In this document: one piece after another, positions 13,519 to 24,903 of the stretch
Numbering within the stretch: position 1 is the first letter of the stretch
How the letters are laid out: the number at the start of each line of letters is the position of its first letter
Assembly: GCA_030159075.1 (NCBI GenBank)
Contig: BROG01000530.1
Span: 460,524 to 524,523, forward strand
Length of the DNA stretch: 64,000 bases
Direction: 5' to 3'
DNA from: Atrina japonica
Lineage: Eukaryota; Mollusca; Bivalvia; Pterioida; Pinnidae
Translations under genes and position numbers: made by a program
The notes under the pieces: generated by a model
Database searches by the model: none
What the model was told of the DNA's origin: nothing
The model's input: only the letters and a program-made list of their open reading frames with translations

Positions 13519-14873
13519 TTATATGTAGTCGTCTTCCCATTTTCAATTTACCAAAATTGGAAATGAATAAGCGACATTTCTTCTGACCCCACCGTAAGAT
13601 CAAATATTGGTTGTTTATCTTGTCACATTTAGGGACATATTCTGTTTTGTTTGTACCTCGCCTATCTATTATCCGCCCTGATCATTTTTCTGTCAACCAA
13701 CCGTAGTTCAACAAATGTACAAAAATAAATAGATAACTCATAAGCTCCAGGTACACAAGGACTGTTATTCCCGTTCTCATATTTTCCTCAAATCTGCACA
13801 GAACTAGGAGTTCAAGTCCCTGGATAACAGCCATATTTTACAACAGACGAACGTTATAAAAAATTAATATAGGTCTACCCTTCCTTGGAGTATTTGAGAT
13901 AGAACCGAGGCGAAGTATTTCGGAACTGACACACAGTTGTCCTGTCCGTTAATGTCATCATAAACAGTAAATAGAGCCATGTGTGTAAATTTCTAAATGG
14001 AAATTGTCTTTGTATTAGTTTTGAACCCCAGCAAAAGTAGCCCCATATGTAATATGATCTGGGAACACGCCGGACCAGTATCGTAATGATATCATTTGTA
14101 ACATTAAACTACAACGAAACGACATACATGTAGTAATACAACAGAAACTGCGGTAAATCATATTTCAGCTTAAAGACATTAGTCAATATCGTTTACATTG
14201 TTCCCATACTTTATTTAAGTCCCTTGTTTCTCTTCATCTTCTGTTGTAACTATTTATCAACATGATTATTCAACTTCTGACCTTAATTACTGATCCCATA
14301 GGAAAATGCTTTAAATACGGAAAAATCTCCAAACAGCCATCTGATCCAATAATGTCGCCACATAAACATATGTATCTTTTCCGACTCATCTATTATGATT
14401 AACTATCATTACAGTTGACCGCCAATTTAGACTATCTGATATATAACTAAAGGAAAACAAAATGTAACAGACACCTGAAAGGACATACGGATTATACGTG
14501 AGTCTCAGATCTAAGATTTTAGAATGAAGTTATAACTTTTGTAGACTGAGGAATTTATTTGTATTTTATCTAAGAATTCCATCGCATTGCTTTATTTCCT
14601 CCAGACATCAACATCATTATTTCAAAAATTTATATCTAAGAGCTCATTTGATTGGTTAAAAGAGTAGTATTTCTGAATCCACATAAAAAAATATCGATCA
14701 ATTTCACTGGCATCAACAAATATTGATCCCCGTTTAATTTAGTTATGCAAAATAATTTATGTTTGTGTGACATAATCTTCTTTTAAGGAAATATAATAAA
14801 TGAGATCAACTAGATAATATGATTAGGAATAAAGATAATAACGCTACACGCAAATGATGCAGTATTTCCGTAT
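13519..14873. other. Intergenic DNA, nothing recognised
   Basis: No repeat, RNA gene or credible ORF seen over 1.35 kb. Confidence 0.4.
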
Positions 14874-15015
14874 TTTTTCAAGTATCATGTTCCCACTTTT
14901 TGATTTATCAGGGGTCTTACCAAAAAGTGGGAACATGATAATTTTATCATGTTCCCACTTTTTGGTAAAACCCCTGTTAAATAAAAAAATGTGGGAACAT
15001 GATACAAGTGAAAAA
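14874..15015. mobile_element. Nested 140-bp palindrome
   Basis: The segment is a large inverted repeat centred near 14942. The two arms, each about 68 bp, are almost identical as reverse complements. Each arm is itself a smaller inverted repeat, so ATCATGTTCCCACTTTTT appears four times in alternating orientation (near 14884, 14921, 14946 and 14988). The apparent 67-codon ORF through it is incidental. A fold-back transposon remnant, or a duplicated hairpin, is the likeliest origin. Confidence 0.85.
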
Positions 15016-15194
15016 CTCAATCCACACGTATGGGGGTCTCACGGCATGTGTCACTGATGGCAATGGCTGTACTGTTTTATGGACATCCCCTCAGTTAGAA
15101 CCATGCTTTTTATATTTTCAGTCCGAGATATATTATTTTCTCAACAATCTAGAATAAAAATCTGACAATAAGTCTATCATTAATAGTCTACATA

Positions 15195-15415
15195 TACTGT
15201 AAACATGGGAATGTTTTTATTTTTTGCCCTATTTGCCTTAAAATGCCGGAGTGGGCGGATTTAAACTGAAAACACAAAATTTTCAAGCTAGAGAAATGAA
15301 GCACGAACATGCATGAGATTGTGATGACTAAGGGCGAATTTAAGAGGGGGCGAATATGTTTCCTGTCGTAAAAGGGCGAAGATAACAAGAAGCGAAAAAT
15401 TCCAGGTATGCAGTA
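15195..15415. mobile_element. MITE-like element, ~220 bp, TA flanks
   Basis: The left end CTGTAAACATGGGAATGTTT and the right end, read in reverse complement as CTGCATACCTGGAATTTTTC, are imperfect terminal inverted repeats. TA dinucleotides lie immediately outside both, fitting a TA target duplication. The interior carries GGGCGAA-type repeats on the plus strand (15329, 15348, 15374). Tc1/mariner-like mobilisation is possible from the TA target but is inference. Confidence 0.6.
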
Positions 15416-15785
15416 TTTTACATTTGCAATGTACTTGAATGCATAATTTTCAATCAAGGATAACATTGACAAAGCAAGATAAACTATTTACATCTTGTGA
15501 ACTTCGATATGTTCAACATTACTAAGACCAACAGCATTGCGTTGACACATCGGTTCTAGAGCCCTTGAAGTCCTATATTTGCCACCTACACGAATAATCA
15601 AATTCTGATAAACATATCTCACATCAGGTGACTGACAGATTAGCGACTATATGGGGCATAAATAACACGTGGTTGTTTGTTTTACAATTGCCAAAGACGA
15701 TCCTTTAAATATCAAAATCACCTGATGTCACCTCTAGCTCTATCCATCGCTCCATGAATATATAGATTGCCACATCGTCATCAAA

Positions 15786-16160
15786 TCTTGGTCCGGAATC
15801 GCTGTGCTCTTTCCTACCCGTGATCTCATGCGACCGAAATCTCTCGCACATAATTTTATTATTCATGAAGCCTCATCCAATGCGAATAAACGGTGCTCGC
15901 ATATATCAACCAATCAGATCGAGGCTTTTAAACAATATTTCAGAATTGTATTGAAACAACAGACTACGCGATAACTTAGTTGCAGATCAAAACTATTTTG
16001 AATGGATAAACTAGTCAACACCCACACCTTATAAATATTCGTTAACTACGTGAAAGATTCTTGAGTGGGACGTTAAACAACAATAAACAAACAAACAAAC
16101 GAGAGATTTCGGTGGCACAAGACCAGGGGTAGGAAAGAGCATAGCGATTCCGGAACCTGG
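15786..16160. mobile_element. Element bounded by ~60-bp inverted repeats
   Basis: 15793-15847 (CCGGAATCGCTGTGCTCTTT to CGACCGAAATCTCTCGC) is repeated in reverse complement at 16101-16153. Agreement is about 80-85 percent by eye. The inner 250 bp carries no ORF of note and includes a SINE 3' tail that directly abuts the right arm. It could be a MITE, or two inverted copies of a retroelement end. Confidence 0.7.
16050..16100 (+). mobile_element. SINE 3' tail fragment
   Basis: TTCTTGAGTGGGACGTTAAA, then CAACAATAA and three CAAA steps. This is identical in design to the 3' end of the full SINE at 42801-43076. Everything upstream of the tail is missing or unrecognisable. Confidence 0.85.
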
Positions 16161-16334
16161 TTTTACGGCGATGACATTGCGTGACCGTCTCACTTGTAAA
16201 GGTATCTTTCTATTATCTGTTATCAATACACACCATAGAACGAGATATAATGATTTCTTTTTTGACACACCTAGTATATGTTAACACACTCGATATAGTT
16301 ACATTTATTATTTGGTTCCTGCTATGGTTCCTAG

Positions 16335-16401
16335 TTTCTCTTACGGAACTTCGATCTTTGAGATTCGAGCTCAACTGATCAATTCCTATTGACAGAAACT
16401 C
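16335..16401 (+). repeat. Dispersed repeat, copy 1 of 3
   Basis: ATTCGAGCTCAACTGATC, then a short spacer and CTATTGACAGAAACT. Related copies lie at 49075-49240 and 59855-60005. In one frame the better copies read SSTDEVLLTET-like residues. It is probably an internal piece of the RT element whose ends are scattered in this window. Confidence 0.6.
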
Positions 16402-17689
16402 TCATTTTGACCATTTGTTCCCACCCTTCTAAATCACATATACCTTTTAATGTACACTACTTTCGTTTTCCATTTACTTAACATTAGATGAAAAGGTGCA
16501 ATATCCTACAATATACGCCTGTGACCAGTTTTGGGATTTCGGCACTTCTTTTATGTTATATTCATACGCGCTTTAACGGTGACCACATTACGCAAATATT
16601 TGATGGTACTGTGATTTGTTGTGATCTAAGTAAAATATCTTTTAATTCTGACCATTGTATCGTTGATAAGGACATACAATACAATGCTATTGACTATATG
16701 TTGAAATATTTACGCCCTCGTTCTTGCCGCGCCAAGAACTCGGTGGGCGGGGGGAGGAGGGGGTTAAATATTTTAACATAGACATTCAATAACCTATACA
16801 TATCAATGGCGGTCGACTTTTTATTGCAAGTGATTCAAATACAGCTATGACATTCCAAGTTCTTGATTTTTCTCGAAATTGGGTCTATTAATAAATGTCA
16901 ACGATGTTTTGAATAAATGAACATTTATTTTCAAACTCATACTATGCTTAATGTCCCCAAGAAAAGAGACCTGCGAATCAAAATATTGAATGATATTGAC
17001 GTATACTCGATTTATACATTACATATTCAGTGCCCTAAACTGTTATCAAATCTATAGCAAACTAACAAATCAACCGTTTGAGAACAAACTTGATGTAATT
17101 TTCTGGAGGTACAAGAGGTTATTTACTATTTGTGTAATGAATTGAAGGATAGGATAAGTTAAATTTCTCCTTATAATTTATTTTCTTTTAATCCGACTCT
17201 AACTAAGCAGATAATTAAATGAGTTTCTATTACGTCACATTTTAAGATACACAATTAGAAGGGTTTGGTAGCATAACATCTGCGAACTCGTTAAAAGAAA
17301 TCTTCTGATCATTTAATCCAGACTTTTCAATTACCTGAATCAATATAATAGATAATTTCAAATAATATTTGGCGCCATAGCGAGGACAAATTTTTGTAGT
17401 TAATAATTATAACTAGTTTATCTAATATGTAGACCTAAGTCCATACTAACAAACGATTTTATTTGGTGTGGTCAGTGAAAATATGATATCTAGACCAACG
17501 TCCGTCGTAACTATAGTATACAACATTTCTTTAATAAACAATCCACAAATATTTGGATGTAATACAGGTATCAGACTCGTGTCAGACAATGATTCCATGT
17601 AAATATTAACTTTGTTACAAAATAGTGTGTATTTACATTTTATATTTTGTATTTTAAATTTGATTGAAAATATAGGTATATCATAGTAA
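16402..17689. other. Intergenic DNA, nothing recognised
   Basis: No repeat or RNA gene seen. Two open frames of 92-97 codons show no motif, and one of them starts at a non-ATG codon region. Confidence 0.4.
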
Positions 17690-18612
17690 TACCACACTGT
17701 ATAAGTAAAAATAAACTGTGGCATAATGTGATATCATTACACTTGGCATTGAAGCATACTATATCAGTGAACATAAGCAGTATAGCACATTGATATCTGT
17801 TTGAAAATATCACGGGTATATCATAACACACTGTATAAGTAAAAATAAACTGTGGCATAATGTGATATCATTACACGTGGAATTGAAGCATACTATATCA
17901 GTGAACATAAGCAGTATAGCACATTGATATCTGTTTGAAAATATCACGGGTATATCATAACACACTGTATAAGTAAAAATAAACTGTGGCATAATGTGAT
18001 ATCATTAAACGTGGCATTGAAGCATACTATATCAGTGAACATAAGCATTATAGCACATTGATATCTGTTTGAAAATATTATGGGTATATCATAACACACT
18101 GTATAAGTAAAAATAAACTGTGGCATAATGTGATATCATTAAACATGGCATTGAAGCATACTATATCAGTGAACATAAGCAGTATAGCACATTGATATCT
18201 GTTTGAAAATATCACGGGTATATGATAACACACTGTATAAGTAAAAATAAACTGTGGCATAATGTGATATCATTACACGTGGCATTGAAGCATACTATAT
18301 CAGTGAACATAAGCAGTATAGCACATTGATATCTGTTTGAAAATATCACGGGTATATATCATAACACACTGTATAAGTAAAAATAAACTGTGCATAATGT
18401 GATATCATTACACGTGGCATTGAAGCATACTATATCAGTGAACATAAGCAGTATAGCACATTGATATCTGTTTGAACATTATTATGGGTATATCATAACA
18501 CACTGTATAAGTAAAAATAAACTGGCATAATGTGATATCATTAAACATGGCATTGAAGCATACTATATCAGTGAACATAAGCAGTATAGCACACTGATAT
18601 CTGTAAACATTG
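17690..18612. repeat. 134-bp satellite, ~7 copies
   Basis: CTGTATAAGTAAAAATAAAC recurs at 17697, 17831, 17965, 18099, 18233, 18369 and 18503, a period of 134 bp with one 136-bp copy. Each unit holds two related halves of about 63 and 71 bp, each with a GATATC-type core (GCATAATGTGATATCATTA and GCACATTGATATCTGTTTG). Copies differ by only a few bases. Repeated 60-codon minus-strand frames are by-products. Confidence 0.95.
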
Positions 18613-19727
18613 TTGCAGGTTGTATAAGCCGATATAAATAATGTGACATACTATGATATCTGTCAACATAATCAAAGTGACACGCTCTGATATCTGTCAA
18701 TATTGTAGCTAACTATCGGTCGGCATAAACAGTCTGTCTACAATACTGTGATATCTGTTAACGTTGTAGCGTACTGTATCACTCCAGGTAAGCAGTGTGG
18801 CATACTGTGATATCTGTTAACGTTGTAGCGTACTGTATCACTCCAGGTAAGCAGTGTGGGATACTGTGATATCTGTAAACGTTGTAGCGTACTGTATCAC
18901 TCCAGGTAAGCAGTGTGGTATACTGTGATATCTGTTAACGTTGTAGCGTACTGTATCACTCCAGGTAAGCAGTGTGGCATACTGTGATATCTGTTAACGT
19001 TGTAGCGTACTGTATCACTCCAGGTAAGCAGTGTGGCATACTGTGATATCTGTAAACGTTGTAGCGTACTGTATCACTCCAGGTAAGCAGTGTGGCATAC
19101 TGTGATATCTGTTAACGTTGTAGCGTACTGTATCACTCCAGGTAAGCAGTGTGGCATACTGTGATATCTGTAAACGTTGTAGCGTACTGTATCACTCCAG
19201 GTAAGCAGTGTGTGGCATACTGTGATATCTGTAAACGTTGTAGCGTACTGTATCACTCCAGGTAAGCAGTGTGGCATACTGTGATATCTGTAAACGTTGT
19301 AGCGTACTGTATCACTCCAGGTAAGCAGTGTGGCATACTGTGATATCTGTTAACGTTGTAGCGTACTGTATCACTCCAGGTAAGCAGTGTGGTATACTGT
19401 GATATCTGTTAACGTTGTAGCGTACTGTATCACTCCAGGTAAGCAGTGTGGCATACTGTGATATCTGTTAACGTTGTAGCGTACTGTATCACTCCAGGTA
19501 AGCAGTGTGGCATACTGTGATATCTGTTAACGTTGTAGCGTACTGTATCACTCCAGGTAAGCAGTGTGGCATACTGTGATATCTGTAAACGTTGCAGGAC
19601 ACTCTACTAAAGGACATAAAGAGTGTGACATAATATAAATGTTGCAGAGCACGGTCTCTATCAGACGACATAAGCAGTGTCATACTGTGATATCGGTAAA
19701 CGTTGTGTAGTACTGTATACGAGGACA
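18613..19727. repeat. 59-bp satellite, ~14 clean copies plus diverged edges
   Basis: The unit GTGTGGCATACTGTGATATC, then TGTTAACGTTGTAGCGTACT and GTATCACTCCAGGTAAGCA, repeats every 59 bp from about 18735 to 19600. The main variation is TGTTAACG against TGTAAACG. The left edge (18613-18735) and right edge (19600-19727) hold strongly diverged copies. It shares the GGCATACTGTGATATCTGT core with the arrays on both sides. Confidence 0.95.
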
Positions 19728-20935
19728 TACGCAGTGTTGCATACTGTGATATGTCTGTATACGAGGACATAAGCAGTGTGGCATACTGTGATATGTCTGT
19801 ATTAGAGGACATAAACAGTGTGGCATATTGTGATATGTCTGTATTAGAGGAAAAAAGCAGTGTGGCATACTGTGATATGTCTGTATACGAGGACATACGC
19901 AGTGTTGCATACGGTGATATGTCTGTATTAGAGGAAAAAAGCAGTGTGGCATACTGTGATATGTCTGTATTAGAGGAAAAAAGCAGTGTGGCATACTGTG
20001 ATATGTCTGTATTAGAGGAAAAAAGCAGTGTGGCATACTGTGATATGTCTGTATTAGAGGACATAAGCAGTGTGATATACTGTGATATGTCTGTATTAGA
20101 GGACATAAACAATGTGACATACTGTGATATGTCTGTATTAGAGGACATAAGCAGTGTGGCATACTGTGATATGTCTGTATTAGAGGAAAAAAGCAGTGTG
20201 GCATACTGTGATATGTCTGTATTAGAGGACTAAAGCAGTGTGACATACTGTGATATGTCTGTATACGAGGACATACGCATTGTGGCATACTGTGATATGT
20301 CTGTATTAGAGGACATAAACAGTGTGGCATACTGTGATATATCTGTATTAGAGGACATAAACAGTGTGACATACTGTGATATATCTGTATTAGAGGTCAT
20401 AAGCAGTGTGGCATACTGTGAAATGTCTGTATTAGAGGACATAAGCAGTGTGGCATACTGTGATATGTCTGTATTAGAGGAAAAAAGCAGTGTGGCATAC
20501 TGTGATATGTCTGTATAAGAGGACATACGCATTGTGGCATACTGTGATATGTCTGTATTAGAGGACATAAGCAGTGTGGCATACTGTGATATGTCCGTAT
20601 TAGAGGTCATAAGCAGTGTGGCATACTGTGATATGTCCGTATTAGAGGTCATAAGCAGTGTGGCATACTGTGATATGTCTGTATAAGAGGACATACGCAT
20701 TGTGGCACACTGTGATATGTCTGTATACGAGGACATACGCATTGTGGCATACTGTGATATGTCTGTATTAGAGGACATAAGCAGTGTGGCATACTGTGAT
20801 ATGTCCGTATTAGAGGTCATAAGCAGTGTGGCATACTGTGATATGTCCGTATTAGAGGTCATAAGCAGTGTGGCATACTGTGATATGTCCGTATTAGAGG
20901 ATATACGCAGTGTGGCATACTCTAATATCTATAAA
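19728..20935. repeat. 42-bp satellite, ~29 copies
   Basis: The unit GTGTGGCATACTGTGATATG, then TCTGTATTAGAGGACATAAG and CA, has a period of 42 bp. Variants include GAGGAAAAAAGCAG, GAGGTCATAAGCAG and TATACGAGGACATACGCAT. As 42 is a multiple of three and the unit lacks stops in several frames, ORFs of 176-230 codons run through on both strands. They encode only a 14-residue repeat and are not considered genes. Confidence 0.95.
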
Positions 20936-21085
20936 CATAATAGCGTACTGTAATAGTGGATATAACCAGTGTGGCATACTGAGATATCTGTAAATATTGT
21001 AGCGTTCTGTATAAAAGGCCATAAGCAGTGTGGTGCACTATGATATCTGTAATCATCGTAGCACATTCTATCAGTTGGCATGATA
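20936..21085. repeat. Diverged ~59-bp copies at right edge
   Basis: Two to three diverged copies of the longer unit reappear here, including ATATCTGTAAATATTGTAGC near 20984 and a similar stretch near 21041. The 42-bp array is therefore flanked on both sides by 59-bp-type units. Confidence 0.8.
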
Positions 21086-22423
21086 TGCGTGTTTCCCGTT
21101 ATGCATGACAAAGCAGAAAATTTATACAACAAATTATGACATACAACAATGCATGTTGAATCAACAATCCAAATTGCAGTAAATGTGCTGAAAAATTGAA
21201 TGTGAATTTACAGAAGTTTGAATGGTTGTGATCTAGAGAGGAAAGCATCTTTCATCATACAGATCTAATCCATAAATATGAATCATGCATATGGACCACA
21301 GATTGTGAGTATGATGCACATATTACTGTATCGATATTTGTGTTGCTTCTGGACGATAAAAACGCATACTAACAATGATGATTATCCTTGTCTTTTCTGC
21401 CACTTGTAATTTCTCTTGATTATTCAGTTTGTCAATAAATAAAACACATACAAAAACTGAAACAAATACTTCAGCTGATCGCTAATTATATAGCTGTCAT
21501 ACATCTCAATAATGATGAATGTAGATCATTTTCCAAATATTGTTCGCAGATCTACGTTTTTCAAGGTTAAAGATACGCAGGCGTGTGTGTGCCCATAATT
21601 TAAACGGCGGATGCATTTTTTTTATTTAAATGAAAATTAATTTTACGAAATACTTCAGTTGTCTACTTGAGGAATTGAAATAAGTAAGTTTTTGTGATTT
21701 TTGATTGAAATGAAATATTTTTCGAACTCATAGCTTACAATCCATTCTTCTGTCTGCATGTAATAATTTTCAACGAGTTTTCATTGATTACCTTTATATT
21801 TGCATAAAGCGTAGAGAGGAGTGAGATATATCATATCAACTGACAGCTAATCGTTTACATCCCAGTATTCTTTTAAATAATTGAAACAATTGAGCATTTA
21901 TCATTATATTTCACGTCGTAGATTACAATCCACATGCCAAAATTTATTTTTATGAAAGAAAAACTTTTATATTGTTATAGAAAAGATAATTACCAGTATC
22001 TCTGCCCACAAGAAGGTATTTTGTTCAATTCTTTTGAATTAAAGTATTTGATTATTGTAAACGTCTTCCATTATGACGTAATTCTGTGGTCCCAGATGAG
22101 AGCAGACATTGGAAAAAAAATTGTAGTAGAATTATGCAACGAAAGTTTGAGCGTATTCAAAATCTGTTATGATGATTTCTAAAGTTGACATGGAGTTCAG
22201 GTATATGGGAAAGTACTGAAACGTTGTATTTGAAATAATTAAGGCGAACTTCCGATACCTGCCAAAGTTCTGAATGTTCGGAAAAGGAACTTTGTAAATG
22301 TTATGATTTATTGTTTAATGACGAATATTTAGACCAAGCTGCAATGAGTAATAACATCGTTAACGATTAAATTGAAATATCCTAAAATGCTAATATAAAT
22401 TGACAACTGCTACAACTACTTAA
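21086..22423. other. Intergenic DNA, nothing recognised
   Basis: An open frame of 82 codons at 21934-22182 begins with ATG but shows no motif. Otherwise nothing was recognised. Confidence 0.4.
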
Positions 22424-22489
22424 AATAATAATAATAATAAATAAATAAATAAATAAATAAAATGATGATGATGATGATGATGATGATAA
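22424..22489. repeat. Compound (AAT)n(AAAT)n(GAT)n microsatellite
   Basis: Three short tracts follow one another: ATA/AAT, then AAAT tetranucleotides, then about nine GAT/ATG trinucleotides. Confidence 0.97.
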
Positions 22490-22514
22490 AAAAGAAATAA
22501 AGAATAAACATTTT

Positions 22515-22615
22515 AAGAACCATAAAACTTAAGAAATACTTAAGTCTAAACATTTTACCTGCAAATACTGAAACTGATTTAAGCAGGCCAATTTAAGAAG
22601 AAGTTTTATGGTTCT
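22515..22615. mobile_element. Small fold-back, 15-bp arms
   Basis: AGAACCATAAAACTT at 22516-22530 is exactly inverted at 22601-22615, enclosing about 70 bp. It is a candidate MITE end pair. Confidence 0.55.
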
Positions 22616-23272
22616 GATTAAACTTTACTGAGAAAGTTCCAAGAATACCTCAAATGCTTTTCTAAATTCGTCTTCTCATTAGCGCACCTGTAATGAACAT
22701 CATCTGACCCATTTTAACAAACATATTACCACACATAATGGTGCGTTTTATCTCGTTCAGATTTGTTTGTTTCAGTGATCCGTTTCAAAGAGTTTTAGAA
22801 TACTGTATACAAGGTAGGACCCTATTAAGTTACCCAAGCAAAGCAGGTGCAAGGAGTCATTTTACATCTACAAACTAGAAATAAGAAACCGCGTCTCATA
22901 TGGGTGAAAATAGGTTTTTAACAGTTATTTCGCACGAGTAGTTTCGCCAAAATGATTATTGTACCTCTAAAACTGACATTTGAACCTTTCTCTGTTCAAT
23001 ATTTCTGATATCGATCCTCTTGAGATTTTTGCTGATGAAACTTGAAAGTTTGCTTTAAGTCAACACGAAATACTATAATGTGAAATAAATCAAAGGTACA
23101 GATGCGATATTTGGAAAACATATCAATATTTAATCAGGTTAGATGTGTTATTATACTAACTCGGTTGAATCCAAATATCTGTCTTATATAGTCGATATTT
23201 TTATCTATCAAAATCAATTTCAACCCTTCTGAATTCACATATTTCACGCACGAAGTCAAATTCTTAATCAAT

Positions 23273-23276
<4 letters not shown>
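22616..23276. other. Intergenic DNA, nothing recognised
   Basis: No feature recognised. Confidence 0.4.

Positions 23277-23350
<74 letters not shown>
23277..23350. repeat. (AT)n microsatellite
   Basis: About 74 bp of uninterrupted AT, immediately left of a small inverted repeat. Confidence 0.98.
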
Positions 23351-23354
<4 letters not shown>

Positions 23355-23358
23355 TTTT

Positions 23359-23454
23359 ACAATTGTTTTTGAAACACATTATTACGCACTCTTGTTGAAA
23401 ATGTATTATCCTGTCTCACTCGATGTAATTAACATGTTATTCAAAAACAATTGT
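23359..23454. mobile_element. Small fold-back, 15-bp perfect arms
   Basis: ACAATTGTTTTTGAA at 23359-23373 is exactly inverted at 23440-23454. About 66 bp lie between. Confidence 0.55.
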
Positions 23455-23543
23455 CAAATATTCTATTTATTACATTTTCCAGTTAAGTTTCGTTAGGCCT
23501 AGATTTAACCGATGTTCTGTACATGTAGGCTATACTCAAATGT

Positions 23544-23666
23544 AAACAAACCACGTTTTGACACAGAGGCTCGGAATATTTTTAAAGCGTAATATGCTCA
23601 ATGAAAAATGGAGCCTGGAGGAAAATATTACGCTCTAAAAATGATTTACACGCCCGTGTGGTTTGG
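23544..23666. mobile_element. Imperfect fold-back, ~120 bp
   Basis: The inner arms TTTTTAAAGCGTAATATG and its counterpart ATATTACGCTCTAAAAATG, and the outer arms AAACAAACCACG and CGTGTGGTTTGG, are nested inverted matches around a centre near 23608. Confidence 0.6.
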
Positions 23667-24134
23667 ATTGAAATACATCACTTGATGCCCCAAAGATCAT
23701 GTCAAAGTTATTGATAGACCTGGACAACAAACTCGCTTCAAAGTTAGCCTTATTCGATGTTCATTTTCTGTACTGTATTTCCAGTGTCACTGAATCATTT
23801 AAAAACTATTGAACTGTTGACCTAGATAGTGGATAAATTAAACATTTCCACTGCCTTTCGACCACTTAAACTCACTCCATCAAAACATAATATCGCCTGC
23901 TTTTCAGTCGAGACGGAAAAAGTCTGTGCGGATCCATTTTAAAATAGCTCACACGAAAATCCCTTCTTGATACGTAATATCTACAGTACGTGTTCAAAAG
24001 TTTTTACCACGGCATCACCATTTATTTGCATTTGTAAGCAAATGTGATCAATTTATATAATCAAACAATGAATTGAAAATTATCATTACATTACAGATGG
24101 GATCAATTATTCGGATTTTCGTTAGTGGCCTGGC

Positions 24135-24197
24135 ACCGTATTTTGATTAGCTTAATGAAAAATATCATATTTGTCATTAAACCAATCAAAATACAGT
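24135..24197. mobile_element. Near-perfect 63-bp palindrome
   Basis: The left arm ACCGTATTTTGATTAGCTTA plus ATGAAAAATAT matches the reverse complement of 24167-24197 with about four differences and almost no loop. It is probably a MITE reduced to its termini. Confidence 0.75.
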
Positions 24198-24217
24198 AAG
24201 ATCAAGGAAAAATAACA

Positions 24218-24309
24218 GTGCGACACGGGACCACGAGTTTTACTGCCTCATCCGTAGGACAGGATACCACGATCAAGAGTCGAACGTGCGACCGACTGAG
24301 CCAGGCCAG

Positions 24310-24312
<3 letters not shown>
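24218..24312 (-). mobile_element. SINE 5' half, minus strand
   Basis: On the minus strand a tRNA-like head (GCCTGGCTCAGTCGGTCGCA, then CGTTCGACTCTTG) is followed by a CGGATGAGGCAG and GGTCCCGTGTCGC block. That block matches the same central segment of the SINE at 42801-43076. The 3' half is absent. The 5' end abuts the (CT)n tract. Confidence 0.75.
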
Positions 24313-24444
<132 letters not shown>

Positions 24445-24852
24445 TGACAGTCAGTTTGAAGGTTGAATAACAAAATAAGGTCGTAGTTATGCACTATTAT
24501 AGTTTCGTTTTAAACTAGACCAAAGGTCTATGAACATATAGCACATCTGTTCAAAGTAATAAAATCATCACGATATGCCATTAGATGTATGATGATAGTC
24601 TTTACATGATTTCATAAGAATAAAGAGTCAGAAAATTATATTGACAAACAAGCGTTGTTACAAATTTATTTACTTTTACAAACACAAAAAGAACTTTAAA
24701 TATGACTTCATGCTCCGTCAGTTTTGCTACATCGATACATTTTTAAAATTTTGCGATAATATCAGCGAAATTGTAAAATATCTGAATACTTGAGTTGCGT
24801 GTTTATGTAATTTCGTGTATGCACGCACTTATGTATTAGATATATGTGTGGT

Positions 24853-24903
24853 GTATGTATGTATGTATGGATGGATGGATGCATGGATGGATGGATGGAT
24901 GTA
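24853..24903. repeat. (GTAT)n(GGAT)n microsatellite
   Basis: Four GTAT units change into eight GGAT-type units with one GCAT interruption. Confidence 0.95.

Noticed and set aside
16029..16268. 79-codon minus-strand ORF with a repeated peptide also encoded at 42993-43220
   Set aside because: The shared peptide (LFVYCCLTSHSRIFH) is only the reverse translation of the SINE 3' tail.
17446..18260. Series of identical 60-codon minus-strand ORFs
   Set aside because: These are repeated every 134 bp by the satellite; the period is not a multiple of three and there is no continuous frame.
19680..20862. ORFs of 176-230 codons with 14-residue repeats
   Set aside because: They come from the 42-bp satellite, are open on both strands at once, and break at random single-base changes.
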